DNA of 64,000 bases from Paenibacillus zeirhizosphaerae. GTDB taxonomy: Bacteria > Bacillota > Bacilli > Paenibacillales > Paenibacillaceae. Of the stretch, positions 9,656-17,919 are shown one piece after another (the first letter of the stretch is position 1; each line of letters opens with the position of its first letter). The position numbers were made by a program, and so were the translations under genes. The notes beneath the pieces are model-generated. The model saw only the letters and a program-made list of their open reading frames with translations. It did not search any database and was not told the DNA's origin. The stretch is taken from contig NZ_JAPCKK010000014.1 in assembly GCF_030705605.1 (NCBI RefSeq), positions 186,001-250,000 of the forward strand. Reading direction: 5' to 3'.

Positions 9656-10340
9656 ATTCTGTCAGAACAGGCTCATACTCAAAAAGCTCCGCAAAATAAG
9701 GAATAATCCCCTTGGCTACCTGCTCCACCGTGAATGACTGCTGCGTGCAGTCTTCCAACGATGTAACCCCATACTCCTGGATGCCGCAAGGGATAATGCC
9801 GCCGAAACCTTCATTCTGAATGCCTGACTTGATATTAAAAGCGAAGCCGTGGCTGGTCACAAAACCTTTGCGGTGCCTGCACCGGTTAAACTTCACGCCG
9901 ATGGCCGCAATCTTCGATTCGCCCACCCATACCCCCGTGTATTCGGGTTTACGGCTGCCTTCAATACCCAAACCTGCAAGATAATCGATAATCACCTGCT
10001 CCAGTCGGCGCAAATAACCGTGCAGATCAAGATCCTTGCCGTAGCCAAGCACCAGCAGCGGATAACCAACAAGCTGGCCGGGACCGTGATACGTGATATC
10101 ACCACCGCGATCAATTTGAAAAACAGCGATTCCGCGCCGTTCAAGCTCTTCCGGACTGAGCAGCAGATGCTCCGGATGCCGCTGTGAGCCGATCGTATAT
10201 GTAGGAGGATGCTGGAGCAGCAGAAGTGTTTCCCGCCGCTCGCCAGCATCAAGTTGGCCCACAATTTCCTTTTGCAGATCCCAGGCCTCTCCATAGGCCA
10301 TCATCGGTGTGTAAGACACTTCTAATAATTGTCTGTTCAC
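9654..10340 (-). CDS. lipB: lipoyl(octanoyl) transferase LipB
   Basis: LipB moves octanoate from acyl carrier protein to the lipoyl lysine of E2 subunits and GcvH; LipA then adds sulphur. The 228-residue product has the motif RGGDITYHGPGQ (78-89), the conserved lysine in ESKIAAIG (K143) and the acyl-accepting cysteine C185 (IIPCGI). The start is GTG with GGAGAGAG upstream. It directly follows bkdB, encoding a lipoylated E2. B. subtilis uses LipM/LipL and lacks LipB, so this is a lineage difference. Confidence 0.93.
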   Translation of the reverse strand: MNRQLLEVSYTPMMAYGEAWDLQKEIVGQLDAGERRETLLLLQHPPTYTIGSQRHPEHLLLSPEELERRGIAVFQIDRGGDITYHGPGQLVGYPLLVLGYGKDLDLHGYLRRLEQVIIDYLAGLGIEGSRKPEYTGVWVGESKIAAIGVKFNRCRHRKGFVTSHGFAFNIKSGIQNEGFGGIIPCGIQEYGVTSLEDCTQQSFTVEQVAKGIIPYFAELFEYEPVLTE

Positions 10341-10383
10341 AGCCTACTCTCTCCCTCCAGTCGACCTGCCGGCCGGCATAAAA

Positions 10384-11754
10384 TCAGTAAAGCTTGGTGT
10401 CTAGCGAATAGCCTTCCAGATTTTCCTTGACACGCTGCAGAAATCTTCCGCAGATGACTCCGTCCAGAATACGGTGGTCAAGAGACAGACATAAATTGGC
10501 CATCGAACGGACGGCAATCATGTCATTTATGACGACAGGCCGCTTTACAATCGACTCAAACGTAAGAATGGCCGCCTGCGGGTAATTGATGATTGGATAG
10601 GACAAAATAGAACCGAAGGAGCCGGTATTGTTAACCGTAAACGTACCGCCCTGCATATCGTCCAGCTTCAGCTTGCCTTCCCGGGTTTTGCGGGCAAGAT
10701 CATCGATCTCCCGGGCGAGGCCCGCAATATTTTTCTGATCCGCCTTCTGGATCACAGGCGTAAGGACGGAATCCTCCGTACCAACAGCAAGTGAAATGTT
10801 AATATCCCGCTTTACCACGATTTTGTCCACAGCCCAGAAAGAGTTCATAATTGGATAGTCTTTGATTGCATTGACTACCGCTTTGAGCAAGAAGGCCAGA
10901 TACGTAATATTAACGCCTTCCTTGCGTTTGAATTCATCCTTGATTTTATTGCGGAGCATGACCAGATTCGTCACATCAACCTCAATCATCGTCCACGCAT
11001 GCGGAATTTCGGAGACACTCTGCCGCATATTGCGGGCTATCGCGTTGCGAATTGGCGTAACATCAATAAAATACTCCGACCGTCCCGACGCATCTCCTTC
11101 CACTTCAATCGTAGGCAGCTTGGGAGACTCCGTCAGATGAATGCCGCTGTTCCGGACGGGGATGCTTTGAGCCGGAGTAGCCAAAGCCTCAGGCGCTCTG
11201 TTGTCCGCAGCCCTGCCGGTGAAAGACAACCCGCTCTGTGCGGCTTCCTGCCCTCCTCCAGCAGAAGCGGCTTCGCCTGCTGCAACATACGCCAATACGT
11301 CCTTGCGGGTAATGCGCCCGCCCATTCCGGTACCGGAAACACGGCTCAAATCCACCTGATGCTGTGCGGCAAGTGTCTGAACGGCCGGCGAATAACGGCC
11401 GCGCATGGACTGGTCTTCCTGCTGCTGAGCCTGAGGCATGGCAGGTATGTCTGCTTGAGCGGAGGAAACGGGCTCTGTCAACACTGCCCCGGACTCAACT
11501 ACGGTCTGAATACGGCAGATCAGTTCGCCCACAGCAATGGTTTGTCCTTCTTCGGCGAGCAGCTCGCCCATCACTCCATCTACCGTCGAAGGGATTTCCG
11601 CATTCACTTTATCGGTAATCACCTCGCAGATAGGCTCGAATTGTTCAACGCTTTCTCCTGGCTGCTTGAGCCATTTGGCAATCGTTGCGGAAACGAGCGA
11701 TTCCGCAAGCTGAGGCATGGCAACATCTATCCATTGCGTTTTATTCTGTGTCAT
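10384..11754 (-). CDS. bkdB: branched-chain 2-oxoacid dehydrogenase E2 (dihydrolipoyl acyltransferase)
   Basis: The E2 core transfers branched acyl groups from E1 to CoA, giving primers for iso and anteiso fatty acids. The 456-residue product has an N-terminal lipoyl domain (VITDKVNAE, lipoyl lysine near residue 49), a peripheral subunit-binding domain (about 118-158), and a catalytic domain ending in SLDHRILDG (catalytic histidine and aspartate). Between the last two lies an Ala/Ser-rich linker. GAGGAG precedes the ATG. It is fourth in the lpdV-bkdAA-bkdAB-bkdB operon. Confidence 0.93.
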   Translation of the reverse strand: MTQNKTQWIDVAMPQLAESLVSATIAKWLKQPGESVEQFEPICEVITDKVNAEIPSTVDGVMGELLAEEGQTIAVGELICRIQTVVESGAVLTEPVSSAQADIPAMPQAQQQEDQSMRGRYSPAVQTLAAQHQVDLSRVSGTGMGGRITRKDVLAYVAAGEAASAGGGQEAAQSGLSFTGRAADNRAPEALATPAQSIPVRNSGIHLTESPKLPTIEVEGDASGRSEYFIDVTPIRNAIARNMRQSVSEIPHAWTMIEVDVTNLVMLRNKIKDEFKRKEGVNITYLAFLLKAVVNAIKDYPIMNSFWAVDKIVVKRDINISLAVGTEDSVLTPVIQKADQKNIAGLAREIDDLARKTREGKLKLDDMQGGTFTVNNTGSFGSILSYPIINYPQAAILTFESIVKRPVVINDMIAVRSMANLCLSLDHRILDGVICGRFLQRVKENLEGYSLDTKLY

Positions 11755-11783
11755 CGATTCAACTCCTCGACCGCGCCGCTTCT

Positions 11784-12770
11784 TTAATACTGGGCAAGCT
11801 GACGCATGGCTTCTTTCACTTTGTCTTTGCTGAGCATAAAGAACTTCTCCATCGGAGGGCTGATCGGCATCGCAGGCACATCCGGTCCGCAGAGGCGGGC
11901 GATCGGAGCATCCAGCTCAAACAGACATTCCTCGTTAATGATCGCGGATACTTCCGCACCGATGCCTCCCGTTTTGTTATCTTCATGCACAATCAATACC
12001 TTGCCGGTCTGGCGGGCGGCCGCAATGATCGCCTCTCTGTCCAGCGGCTGCAGTGTCCGCAAATCAAGCACGTGGGCCGTAATGCCCTCCTCACGCTCCA
12101 ATTCCTCAGCCGCCTGCATCACAAAATGCAACGGCAGGCTGTAGCCGATGACGGTGATATCGTCACCCTCACGCAGCAGATTGGCCTTTCCGATGGGAAC
12201 GACGTAATCGTCCTCGGGAACATCCCCTTTTATCAGCTTGTAGCACTTTTTATTTTCAAAGAAAAGAACCGGGTCCGGATCGCGGACAGCCGCCTTCAGC
12301 AACCCTTTGGCATCATAAGCCGAGTAAGGGGCTACGATCTTCAATCCCGGCGTGCCGAAGAAGATCGACTCCGGACACTGTGAGTGGTACAAGCCGCCAA
12401 AGATCCCGCCGCCAATCGGAGCCCGGATGACCACCGGACAGCTCCAATCATTATTGGACCGGTATCTGATTTTAGCCGCTTCGCTGATAATCTGGTTCGT
12501 CGCAGGCAGCATAAAGTCAGAGTATTGCATTTCAGCGATCGGCTTCATGCCGTACATGGCGGCCCCGATGGCGACCCCAGCAATGGCGGATTCAGCCAAA
12601 GGGGTGTCCAGCACACGCGACTCGCCAAATTGTTCCATCAGACCTTTCGTTGTCGTGAAGACACCGCCCTTGACACCGACATCCTCTCCCAGAACAAATA
12701 CGGAATCGTCCTGTTCCAGCTCTTCTTTCATCGCCAGTCGTATGGCGTCGATATATTCCATAACAGCCAT
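11784..12770 (-). CDS. bkdAB: branched-chain 2-oxoacid dehydrogenase E1 beta
   Basis: With BkdAA it forms the thiamine-diphosphate E1 that decarboxylates branched 2-oxoacids and acylates the E2 lipoyl arm. The 328-residue product is a full-length transketolase-like beta subunit (EDVGVKGGVF near residue 28, LRTLQPLD late). It begins two bases after the bkdAA stop, with GGGGAGG lying inside the end of that gene, so the two subunits are probably co-translated. Confidence 0.94.
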   Translation of the reverse strand: MAVMEYIDAIRLAMKEELEQDDSVFVLGEDVGVKGGVFTTTKGLMEQFGESRVLDTPLAESAIAGVAIGAAMYGMKPIAEMQYSDFMLPATNQIISEAAKIRYRSNNDWSCPVVIRAPIGGGIFGGLYHSQCPESIFFGTPGLKIVAPYSAYDAKGLLKAAVRDPDPVLFFENKKCYKLIKGDVPEDDYVVPIGKANLLREGDDITVIGYSLPLHFVMQAAEELEREEGITAHVLDLRTLQPLDREAIIAAARQTGKVLIVHEDNKTGGIGAEVSAIINEECLFELDAPIARLCGPDVPAMPISPPMEKFFMLSKDKVKEAMRQLAQY

Positions 12771-12772
12771 GA

Positions 12773-13801
12773 TTACCGAACCTCCCCGCTGCTGTCTGCG
12801 TACACATGCAGCAATGTATCTTCCGGCTTCGGAAATGGCGCACGATCAGCATATTCTATCGCTTCTTTCATTTCCTGGATGAGCTCGGCGGAAAGCTTCG
12901 CGTTTTTATCTTCATCCCAAATGCCGCATTCGATCAAATAATTTTTCATGCGTTGCACGCCGTCTTTTTTCCAGTTTTCCTCAACCTCTTCCTTGGTCCG
13001 GTAAGCCAGGTCATTGTCAGAGGTCGAGTGTGGAGACAGACGATACATCATCGCTTCAATCAACGTTGGTCCCTCTCCGCGAATCGCGCGTTCACGTGCT
13101 TCCTTCACAACAGCATACACGGCAAGCGCATCGTTTCCGTCCACCCTTACACCGGGAAAACCGTAACCAAGCGCACGGTCGCTCACCTTCCCGCTCAACT
13201 GCTTGTGTGCAGGCACGGAAATGGCGTACTGGTTGTTTTCACACATAATGATGACAGGCAGTTTATGAACCCCCGCAAAGTTGCAGCCTTCATGAAAATC
13301 GCCCTGGTTGCTTGATCCTTCCCCGAAGGTCACGAAAGAAACAAAATTCTTTTTCTGCATTTTCGCAGCCAGCGCCACGCCGACGGCATGCGGCACTTGT
13401 GTCGTTACAGGGCTTGAGCCTGTGACGATCCGCAATTTTTTGCTGCCAAAATGTCCCGGCATCTGACGGCCGCCGCTATTCGGATCTTCCGCCTTAGCGA
13501 AAGCCGACAGCATCAGCTCGCGCGGCGTCATGCCGACAGACAGCACGAAGCCGTAGTCGCGGTAATAAGGGAGAAAATAATCGTTTTCCCTGTCAAGTGC
13601 AAATGCGGCTCCAACCTGCGCCGCTTCCTGACCGATGCCAGATACGTGAAAATTAATCTTGCCCGCCCGCTGCAGCAGCAGGTTGCGCTCATCAAAGGTT
13701 CTTGCGAGCAGCATATATCTGTACATGTCTAATACCTGTTCAGTGCTCAGCCCCAACTGCTCATGTCTGAACTGCTTGTTGACAGTGCTTCTTGCGTTCA
13801 T
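12773..13801 (-). CDS. bkdAA: branched-chain 2-oxoacid dehydrogenase E1 alpha
   Basis: This is the 342-residue thiamine-diphosphate-binding E1 alpha chain. The family motif GEGSSNQGDFHEGCNFA near residues 160-176, ending in NN-type EN-NQYAIS, marks the cofactor site. The phosphorylation-loop region YRLSPHSTSDND is typical of BCDH-like E1. AAGGAGG precedes the ATG. A gap of 119 bp separates it from lpdV, larger than elsewhere in the operon. It contains a weak hairpin and no gene. Confidence 0.94.
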   Translation of the reverse strand: MNARSTVNKQFRHEQLGLSTEQVLDMYRYMLLARTFDERNLLLQRAGKINFHVSGIGQEAAQVGAAFALDRENDYFLPYYRDYGFVLSVGMTPRELMLSAFAKAEDPNSGGRQMPGHFGSKKLRIVTGSSPVTTQVPHAVGVALAAKMQKKNFVSFVTFGEGSSNQGDFHEGCNFAGVHKLPVIIMCENNQYAISVPAHKQLSGKVSDRALGYGFPGVRVDGNDALAVYAVVKEARERAIRGEGPTLIEAMMYRLSPHSTSDNDLAYRTKEEVEENWKKDGVQRMKNYLIECGIWDEDKNAKLSAELIQEMKEAIEYADRAPFPKPEDTLLHVYADSSGEVR

Positions 13802-13920
13802 CGAGGCACCTCCTTGTTATAAAAGCCTACCTTGTTATACCGTCTCATCTTAAAACCTGGTACTAAGACTTGGCTTAACCTTATTAAAACACTTTCACAC
13901 CGAAAAAGAAAGCGTGAGTG

Positions 13921-15342
13921 TTACATTCCAATCGCTTTCCCATCCACCGCCAGCATCGCTTCGCCTAAAATTTCCGACAGTGTCGGATGCGGATAAGCAA
14001 GCTGGCCCACTTCCCATGGAGTGGCATCCAGTAGCTGAGCCAGGGCTGCCTCACTGATCAGATCGGTGACATGTGTGCCGATCATATGAACGCCGAGAAT
14101 ATCATTTGTTTTTTGATCCGCAACAACCTTTACGAATCCATCCCGGCTGCCGTATACCAGCGATTTACCGATCGCCTGGAAAGGGAACTTGCCGATCTTC
14201 ACCTCATAGCCCCGGTTTGTGGCCTCTTGCTCGGTCATACCGACACTCGCCGCTTCCGGTCTTGTATAGATACAACGCGGAATCAGGTGGGATGGCAGCA
14301 CATGCACCTCTTCACCGCAAAGATGATTTACGGCCGCTATGCCCTCATGGCTGGCGGCATGAGCAAGCTGAACCCCGCCGATGCAATCTCCAATGGCATA
14401 GATATGAGGCTCAACCGTCTGATAATGGGCGTTGACCGATATAACCCCTTGATCGACACGGATATCCGTATTTTCCAGCCCGATGTTTTCTATGTTAGCC
14501 TGTCTGCCCACAGATAGGAGCAACTGGGATGCGCGAAGCGTACTCGTGTCGTCTCTGCGGCGCACATTTATTTGAATCCCTTCCTCATCTTTGCCAAGGC
14601 TTTCCGGCAGAACCTGGGAACCTGTCAGTACCTTAACCCCCCTTTTTACCAGCAGCCTTTGCAGCTCACGGGAAATCTCTTCATCCTCGAGCGGGATCAG
14701 CCTGTCCGCTGCCTCCACCACAGTCACTTCCACGCCGAAGTCATTCAGCATGGAGGCCCACTCCACACCAATAACACCGCCGCCGACAATGATCATGGAA
14801 GCCGGCAGCTTGTCCATCTGCAACGCCTCATCACTCGTCAGAATATACTCCCCATCCAGCTCCAGCCCCGGAATGTGCCGCGGGCGCGACCCTGTCGCGA
14901 TAATCAGATGCGCGGGTACAACCGTCTCCATTTCACCGTCTTCCAGCTCCACGGCAACCGCACCGCTTTTTGGGGAGAAAATGGACGGTCCTATAACCCT
15001 GCCTTTGCCGTGCAAAACCTTGATTTTATTTTTGCGCATCAAATACTGAACACCCTGATGAAGCTGTTCCACGACCTGTTCCTTCCGCTCCTGAACCTTT
15101 GGAAACAGAAGCTTGGCTCCCGACGTCTCAATACCGTAGGATTCGCTGTCCTTGACGGTTGCATATACTTCCGCGCTTCTAAGCAGCGATTTGCTGGGAA
15201 TACAGCCGCGGTGCAGACAGGTGCCTCCCAATTTATCACGCTCAATGATGACTACATCTTTCCCAAGCTGGGCAGCCCGGATTGCGGCCACATAACCTCC
15301 TGTTCCTCCACCCAGTATCGCTACATCACATGTGATTGCCAT
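13921..15342 (-). CDS. lpdV: dihydrolipoyl dehydrogenase (E3) of the branched-chain complex
   Basis: This flavoprotein reoxidises the E2 dihydrolipoyl group with NAD+. The 473-residue product has an FAD-binding GGGTGG (11-16), the redox pair C42/C47 (GGTCLHRGCIPS), an NAD-binding GGGVIGVEWAS, and the C-terminal active-site HPHPTLSE. CGGAGG precedes the ATG. It heads the operon, as in B. subtilis ptb-bcd-buk-lpdV-bkd, but ptb, bcd and buk are not immediately upstream here. Confidence 0.94.
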   Translation of the reverse strand: MAITCDVAILGGGTGGYVAAIRAAQLGKDVVIIERDKLGGTCLHRGCIPSKSLLRSAEVYATVKDSESYGIETSGAKLLFPKVQERKEQVVEQLHQGVQYLMRKNKIKVLHGKGRVIGPSIFSPKSGAVAVELEDGEMETVVPAHLIIATGSRPRHIPGLELDGEYILTSDEALQMDKLPASMIIVGGGVIGVEWASMLNDFGVEVTVVEAADRLIPLEDEEISRELQRLLVKRGVKVLTGSQVLPESLGKDEEGIQINVRRRDDTSTLRASQLLLSVGRQANIENIGLENTDIRVDQGVISVNAHYQTVEPHIYAIGDCIGGVQLAHAASHEGIAAVNHLCGEEVHVLPSHLIPRCIYTRPEAASVGMTEQEATNRGYEVKIGKFPFQAIGKSLVYGSRDGFVKVVADQKTNDILGVHMIGTHVTDLISEAALAQLLDATPWEVGQLAYPHPTLSEILGEAMLAVDGKAIGM

Positions 15343-15361
15343 ATTAACCTCCGATATCGTT

Positions 15362-15408
15362 ACATAGTTAGTCTATGTCTATTGTACTCTCCTTAAACGG
15401 CATTACAA
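15362..15408 (-). promoter_or_regulatory. promoter and possible operator of the bkd operon
   Basis: On the minus strand TTGTAA (15403-15408) and TACAAT (15381-15386) are 16 bp apart. Just downstream lies a perfect inverted repeat, ACATAG-N5-CTATGT (15362-15378), about where transcription would start. No sigma-54 (-24/-12) promoter as used by B. subtilis bkd is evident. The operator role is inference. Confidence 0.5.
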
Positions 15409-15470
15409 ATAAGCCGGCATCCTCTACTCAACTCCGGCCTGCTCATTCCCTGCAACCATGAATTAACAAC

Positions 15471-15680
15471 CTACTCGTAAAGCGCATCCTTCAGCTTGCT
15501 GGACATGCGCGGCGTCTTCGATGAGCTGCGGAGCGATCGGCGGAGTGAATCGTTCTGCTTCTCCAGCCGTTCCAGCTCATCCATCATGTCGTTTAACAAT
15601 GCTTCCGCCTCAGGACTGAGCAACCCCAGCCGTTCCATTTCGGCTTTTCTAAGTTTCAAACGGGAGATGACATTTTCCAT
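15471..15680 (-). CDS. small coiled-coil protein of unknown function
   Basis: The 69-residue product is charged and helical (LRKAEMERLG, then LLNDMMDELERLEKQNDSLRRSLRS with heptad-like leucines) and ends in a basic tail. It has no membrane segment or catalytic motif. GAGGAATT lies upstream of the ATG. I do not recognise the family. It sits upstream of lpdV, separated by the bkd promoter, and facing away from tdk. Confidence 0.6.
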   Translation of the reverse strand: MENVISRLKLRKAEMERLGLLSPEAEALLNDMMDELERLEKQNDSLRRSLRSSSKTPRMSSKLKDALYE

Positions 15681-15846
15681 CCGAATTCCTCATTTCTCCT
15701 ATGTATTTCCGTCTTTCTACAGTAACAGACTTGATCGTTCTGGGCAATCAAGGGCAGATGAAATATTGGCATTTATCTCTGGCCTGCCTCCCTTAACATA
15801 TGGTACTCTATAGTGGCGTTTTCTTTAAAGAAAGAGGGGAATTGCT

Positions 15847-16443
15847 TTGTCTACAGGGCGTATTACCGTAATTACGGGTCCAATGTTCAGTGAAAAGTCG
15901 GGGGAGCTCATCCGCCGCTGTCAAAAATTAATGAAATACGGCCGCCGCAGCGTGGTCGCTTATAAACCTGCCGAAGACAATCGTTATGCGGAGGACGAGA
16001 TCGTCAGCCGGATCGGATACCGCCTTCCAGCCATATCTATTCCACGCAAGCTGACCGAACAGACGGTGGCCAACATCATGAAGCAAACCCGTGACGCAGA
16101 CGTTGTCGCTTTTGATGAGGTGCAATTTTTCAACCGTCCGATTATGGTTCTTGTACAGGAGCTTGCATATTACGGAAAGCATGTCATCGTTGACGGCTTG
16201 AATATGGATTACCGCGGGGAGGAGTTCGGATATATCGGCGGACTGCTGGCCATGGCAGACGATATCGAGAAGATGAGCGCCTTTTGTGCTGTTTGCGGCA
16301 GCTCCGAGGGCAATTTTACGCAGAGGATCATTAACGGGGAACCTGTGAAGGTGGGTCCCATCGTCATGATCGGGGATTCCGAGGCTTATGAGCCGCGGTG
16401 CCGCCGCTGTTTTGTGCCTCCCCATAAAGTGGATTGTGAATGA
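15847..16443 (+). CDS. tdk: thymidine kinase (type II) with altered P-loop
   Basis: The family phosphorylates thymidine with ATP for dTMP salvage. The 198-residue product has a DEVQFF motif with catalytic E91, four zinc-binding cysteines (C147, C150, C185, C188) and the flexible thymidine-binding lasso near VGPIVMIGDSE. The start is TTG after AGAGGGG. The Walker A reads GPMFSEKSGELIRR where GPMFSGKSEELIRR is usual, so E16 replaces the invariant glycine and G19 replaces Glu. Activity is therefore uncertain. It could be a diverged paralogue. Confidence 0.85.
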   Translation: MSTGRITVITGPMFSEKSGELIRRCQKLMKYGRRSVVAYKPAEDNRYAEDEIVSRIGYRLPAISIPRKLTEQTVANIMKQTRDADVVAFDEVQFFNRPIMVLVQELAYYGKHVIVDGLNMDYRGEEFGYIGGLLAMADDIEKMSAFCAVCGSSEGNFTQRIINGEPVKVGPIVMIGDSEAYEPRCRRCFVPPHKVDCE

Positions 16444-16467
16444 AAAGCCCATCCGGGCTTTTTTTAG
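16443..16467 (+). terminator. terminator of tdk
   Basis: AAAAGCCC and GGGCTTTT form a stem with loop ATCC, followed by a T run, starting at the stop codon. Confidence 0.85.
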
Positions 16468-16521
16468 ATTTTAGATTACTGAAAAACTGTCCGTGTAAAA
16501 AGACTTTTTTCCCGTTGTTAT

Positions 16522-16548
16522 AGAAACTTTGTCGTTGCTCAGACGTAT
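16522..16548 (+). promoter_or_regulatory. ECF-type (sigma-W-like) promoter of spo0M
   Basis: GAAAC (16523-16527) and CGTA (16544-16547) are separated by 16 bp, the classic ECF spacing, and precede spo0M by 39 bp. B. subtilis spo0M belongs to the sigma-W regulon. Confidence 0.65.
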
Positions 16549-16586
16549 ACTCCTTTGTCATACATAACCTTTAGGAGGTTTTTCCC

Positions 16587-17363
16587 ATGTCTTTTTTTAA
16601 CAAAATGCTTGCCAGTGTAGGAATCGGTGCTGCGGAAATTGATACACATCTTGAAAAAACTTCATACCACCCCGGCGAGGAAATTCGGGGAATGGTACAT
16701 ATCAAAGGCGGTAACGTCGAACAGAAAGTGGATAATATCTATATCAAGGTAATGACCGAATACATCAGAGAACACGATGACAAAAAGGTTAGTGAATCCT
16801 ACGCCGTCGCCAAGTTCCATGTAGCTGACAGCATGACTGTGCGCAAGGGAGAGACGCTGCAAATCCCATTCTCCTTCCCGCTTCCGCTTGAAACGCCATT
16901 AACGCTGTCCCGCCAGCCCGTCTGGATCCATACCGGACTGGATATTGATAATGCCCTTGATCCTAACGACCGCGATTTCATCGAAGTGACTCCACACCCA
17001 TTTGCTTCCATCGTATTGAAGGCTGCACAGGATCTCGGATTCCGGTTCAAGGGGGCTACCTGCGAATATCATCCGCGCCTTGGACGCGGTACACCGTTTG
17101 TGCAGGAAATTGAATTCTATCCAAGCCCGGAGTTTGCCAGCAGAGTGAAGGAGCTCGAATTTATTTTCAGTCTGGAGCATAATGGCATTCATGTACTGGT
17201 TGAAGTTGACCGCCGCGGCCGCGGCCTGTCCGGATGGCTCGAGCAGTCATTTGACATGGATGAAAGGCAGGCATGGCTGAGCCTGAGCCAGTCGGACCTG
17301 CAAAGAGGAACCGGATATGTTGCAGATGTGCTTGAGGATTTGATCCTCAGACAAGCCCGTTAA
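16587..17363 (+). CDS. spo0M: sporulation-control protein Spo0M
   Basis: Spo0M is an arrestin-fold cytoplasmic protein that affects sporulation and division in B. subtilis; its molecular role is unsettled. The 258-residue product has the family start MSFFNKMLASVGIGAAEIDTH, an N-terminal beta-sandwich with GEEIRGMVHIKGG near 31-43, and a second sandwich after residue 120. AGGAGG lies seven bases before the ATG. It is monocistronic between two terminators and has an ECF promoter, hinting at envelope-stress control. Confidence 0.92.
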   Translation: MSFFNKMLASVGIGAAEIDTHLEKTSYHPGEEIRGMVHIKGGNVEQKVDNIYIKVMTEYIREHDDKKVSESYAVAKFHVADSMTVRKGETLQIPFSFPLPLETPLTLSRQPVWIHTGLDIDNALDPNDRDFIEVTPHPFASIVLKAAQDLGFRFKGATCEYHPRLGRGTPFVQEIEFYPSPEFASRVKELEFIFSLEHNGIHVLVEVDRRGRGLSGWLEQSFDMDERQAWLSLSQSDLQRGTGYVADVLEDLILRQAR

Positions 17364-17372
17364 CACAACCTT

Positions 17373-17406
17373 AACCCCGCCACCATGAAATGGCGGGGTT
17401 TCTTAT
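17373..17406 (+). terminator. terminator of spo0M
   Basis: AACCCCGCCA (17373-17382) pairs perfectly with TGGCGGGGTT (17391-17400), followed by TTCTT. Confidence 0.88.
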
Positions 17407-17514
17407 GCGTGAGTCGCTGCCAGCGCCTGCAAAGCAGCCTGTTCATCCTCAGGCCGCACATAAATTTCGTATTGGGGCTTTCCCCACGAGCGCAATTCAA
17501 CGGCTGAATCATAG
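17403..17514 (-). pseudogene. out-of-frame C-terminal part of the zinc-finger gene
   Basis: In the -1-shifted frame the DNA codes for SYDSAVELRSWGKPQYEIY and then VRPEDEQAALQALAATHA before a stop. This resembles the short 'YEIYV...EDEQAALQAL' style of DUF2007-like domains. It has no start codon or ribosome site of its own. The distance 17403-17802 is 400 bp, exactly 133 codons plus one base, which supports a single inserted base. It could be a genuine mutation, a sequencing error or a programmed shift. Confidence 0.5.
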
Positions 17515-17802
17515 CTACAGCGGCAGCATGTCCCTGCGCTCCGCTTTCGGTTTACAGTGCTTGCAGACGCCCTTGACGGCCCCATTATCTCCCGCATAAA
17601 AGGTCAGCAGTTCTTCTTTGCCACAGAAGCTGCATTTCTGCCCTGACGGCTTACACTTGCTCCCTTTGCGCCGGAAAGGGACTACATTATCTCCCACATA
17701 GCGAGGAGCCTGCTCTTTTTCGCTACTCTTTTTGCTCAGCCACATTGTAAAAACGATAATTCCGATAGCTGCAGCTCCGGCAGCAATCCATAAATACAGC
17801 AT
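17515..17802 (-). CDS. membrane-anchored zinc-finger protein, probably cut short by a frameshift
   Basis: The 95-residue product has one N-terminal membrane helix (about 2-22) and two CxxC pairs (CSFCGKEE... and CKHCKPK), resembling a ClpX-type four-cysteine zinc finger. It ends RRDMLPL at a TAG stop. If one T in that stop region is removed, the frame continues to 17403 with a protein-like sequence (see next entry). The full product would be about 133 residues. I do not know its function. It is transcribed toward spo0M. Confidence 0.65.
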   Translation of the reverse strand: MLYLWIAAGAAAIGIIVFTMWLSKKSSEKEQAPRYVGDNVVPFRRKGSKCKPSGQKCSFCGKEELLTFYAGDNGAVKGVCKHCKPKAERRDMLPL

Positions 17803-17854
17803 ATGCGCTCCCCCTCAGCATTTATGATGGGCGTTGCATACCGGAACAAACGAA

Positions 17855-17879
17855 CCCAATAAATCAACGATTTATTGGG
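17855..17879 (-). terminator. hairpin downstream of spo0A
   Basis: CCCAATAAAT and ATTTATTGGG form a perfect ten-pair stem about 40 bp after the spo0A stop. There is only a poor T tract on the minus strand, so termination efficiency is uncertain. Confidence 0.45.
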
Positions 17880-17919
17880 CCAGCTTCCGGACACATATTT
17901 ACTACAAAATAAATTCAGC

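Noticed and set aside
13802..13920. Hairpin in the lpdV-bkdAA gap as a terminator
   Set aside because: Pairing is short and interrupted, and the downstream genes need read-through; too weak to call.
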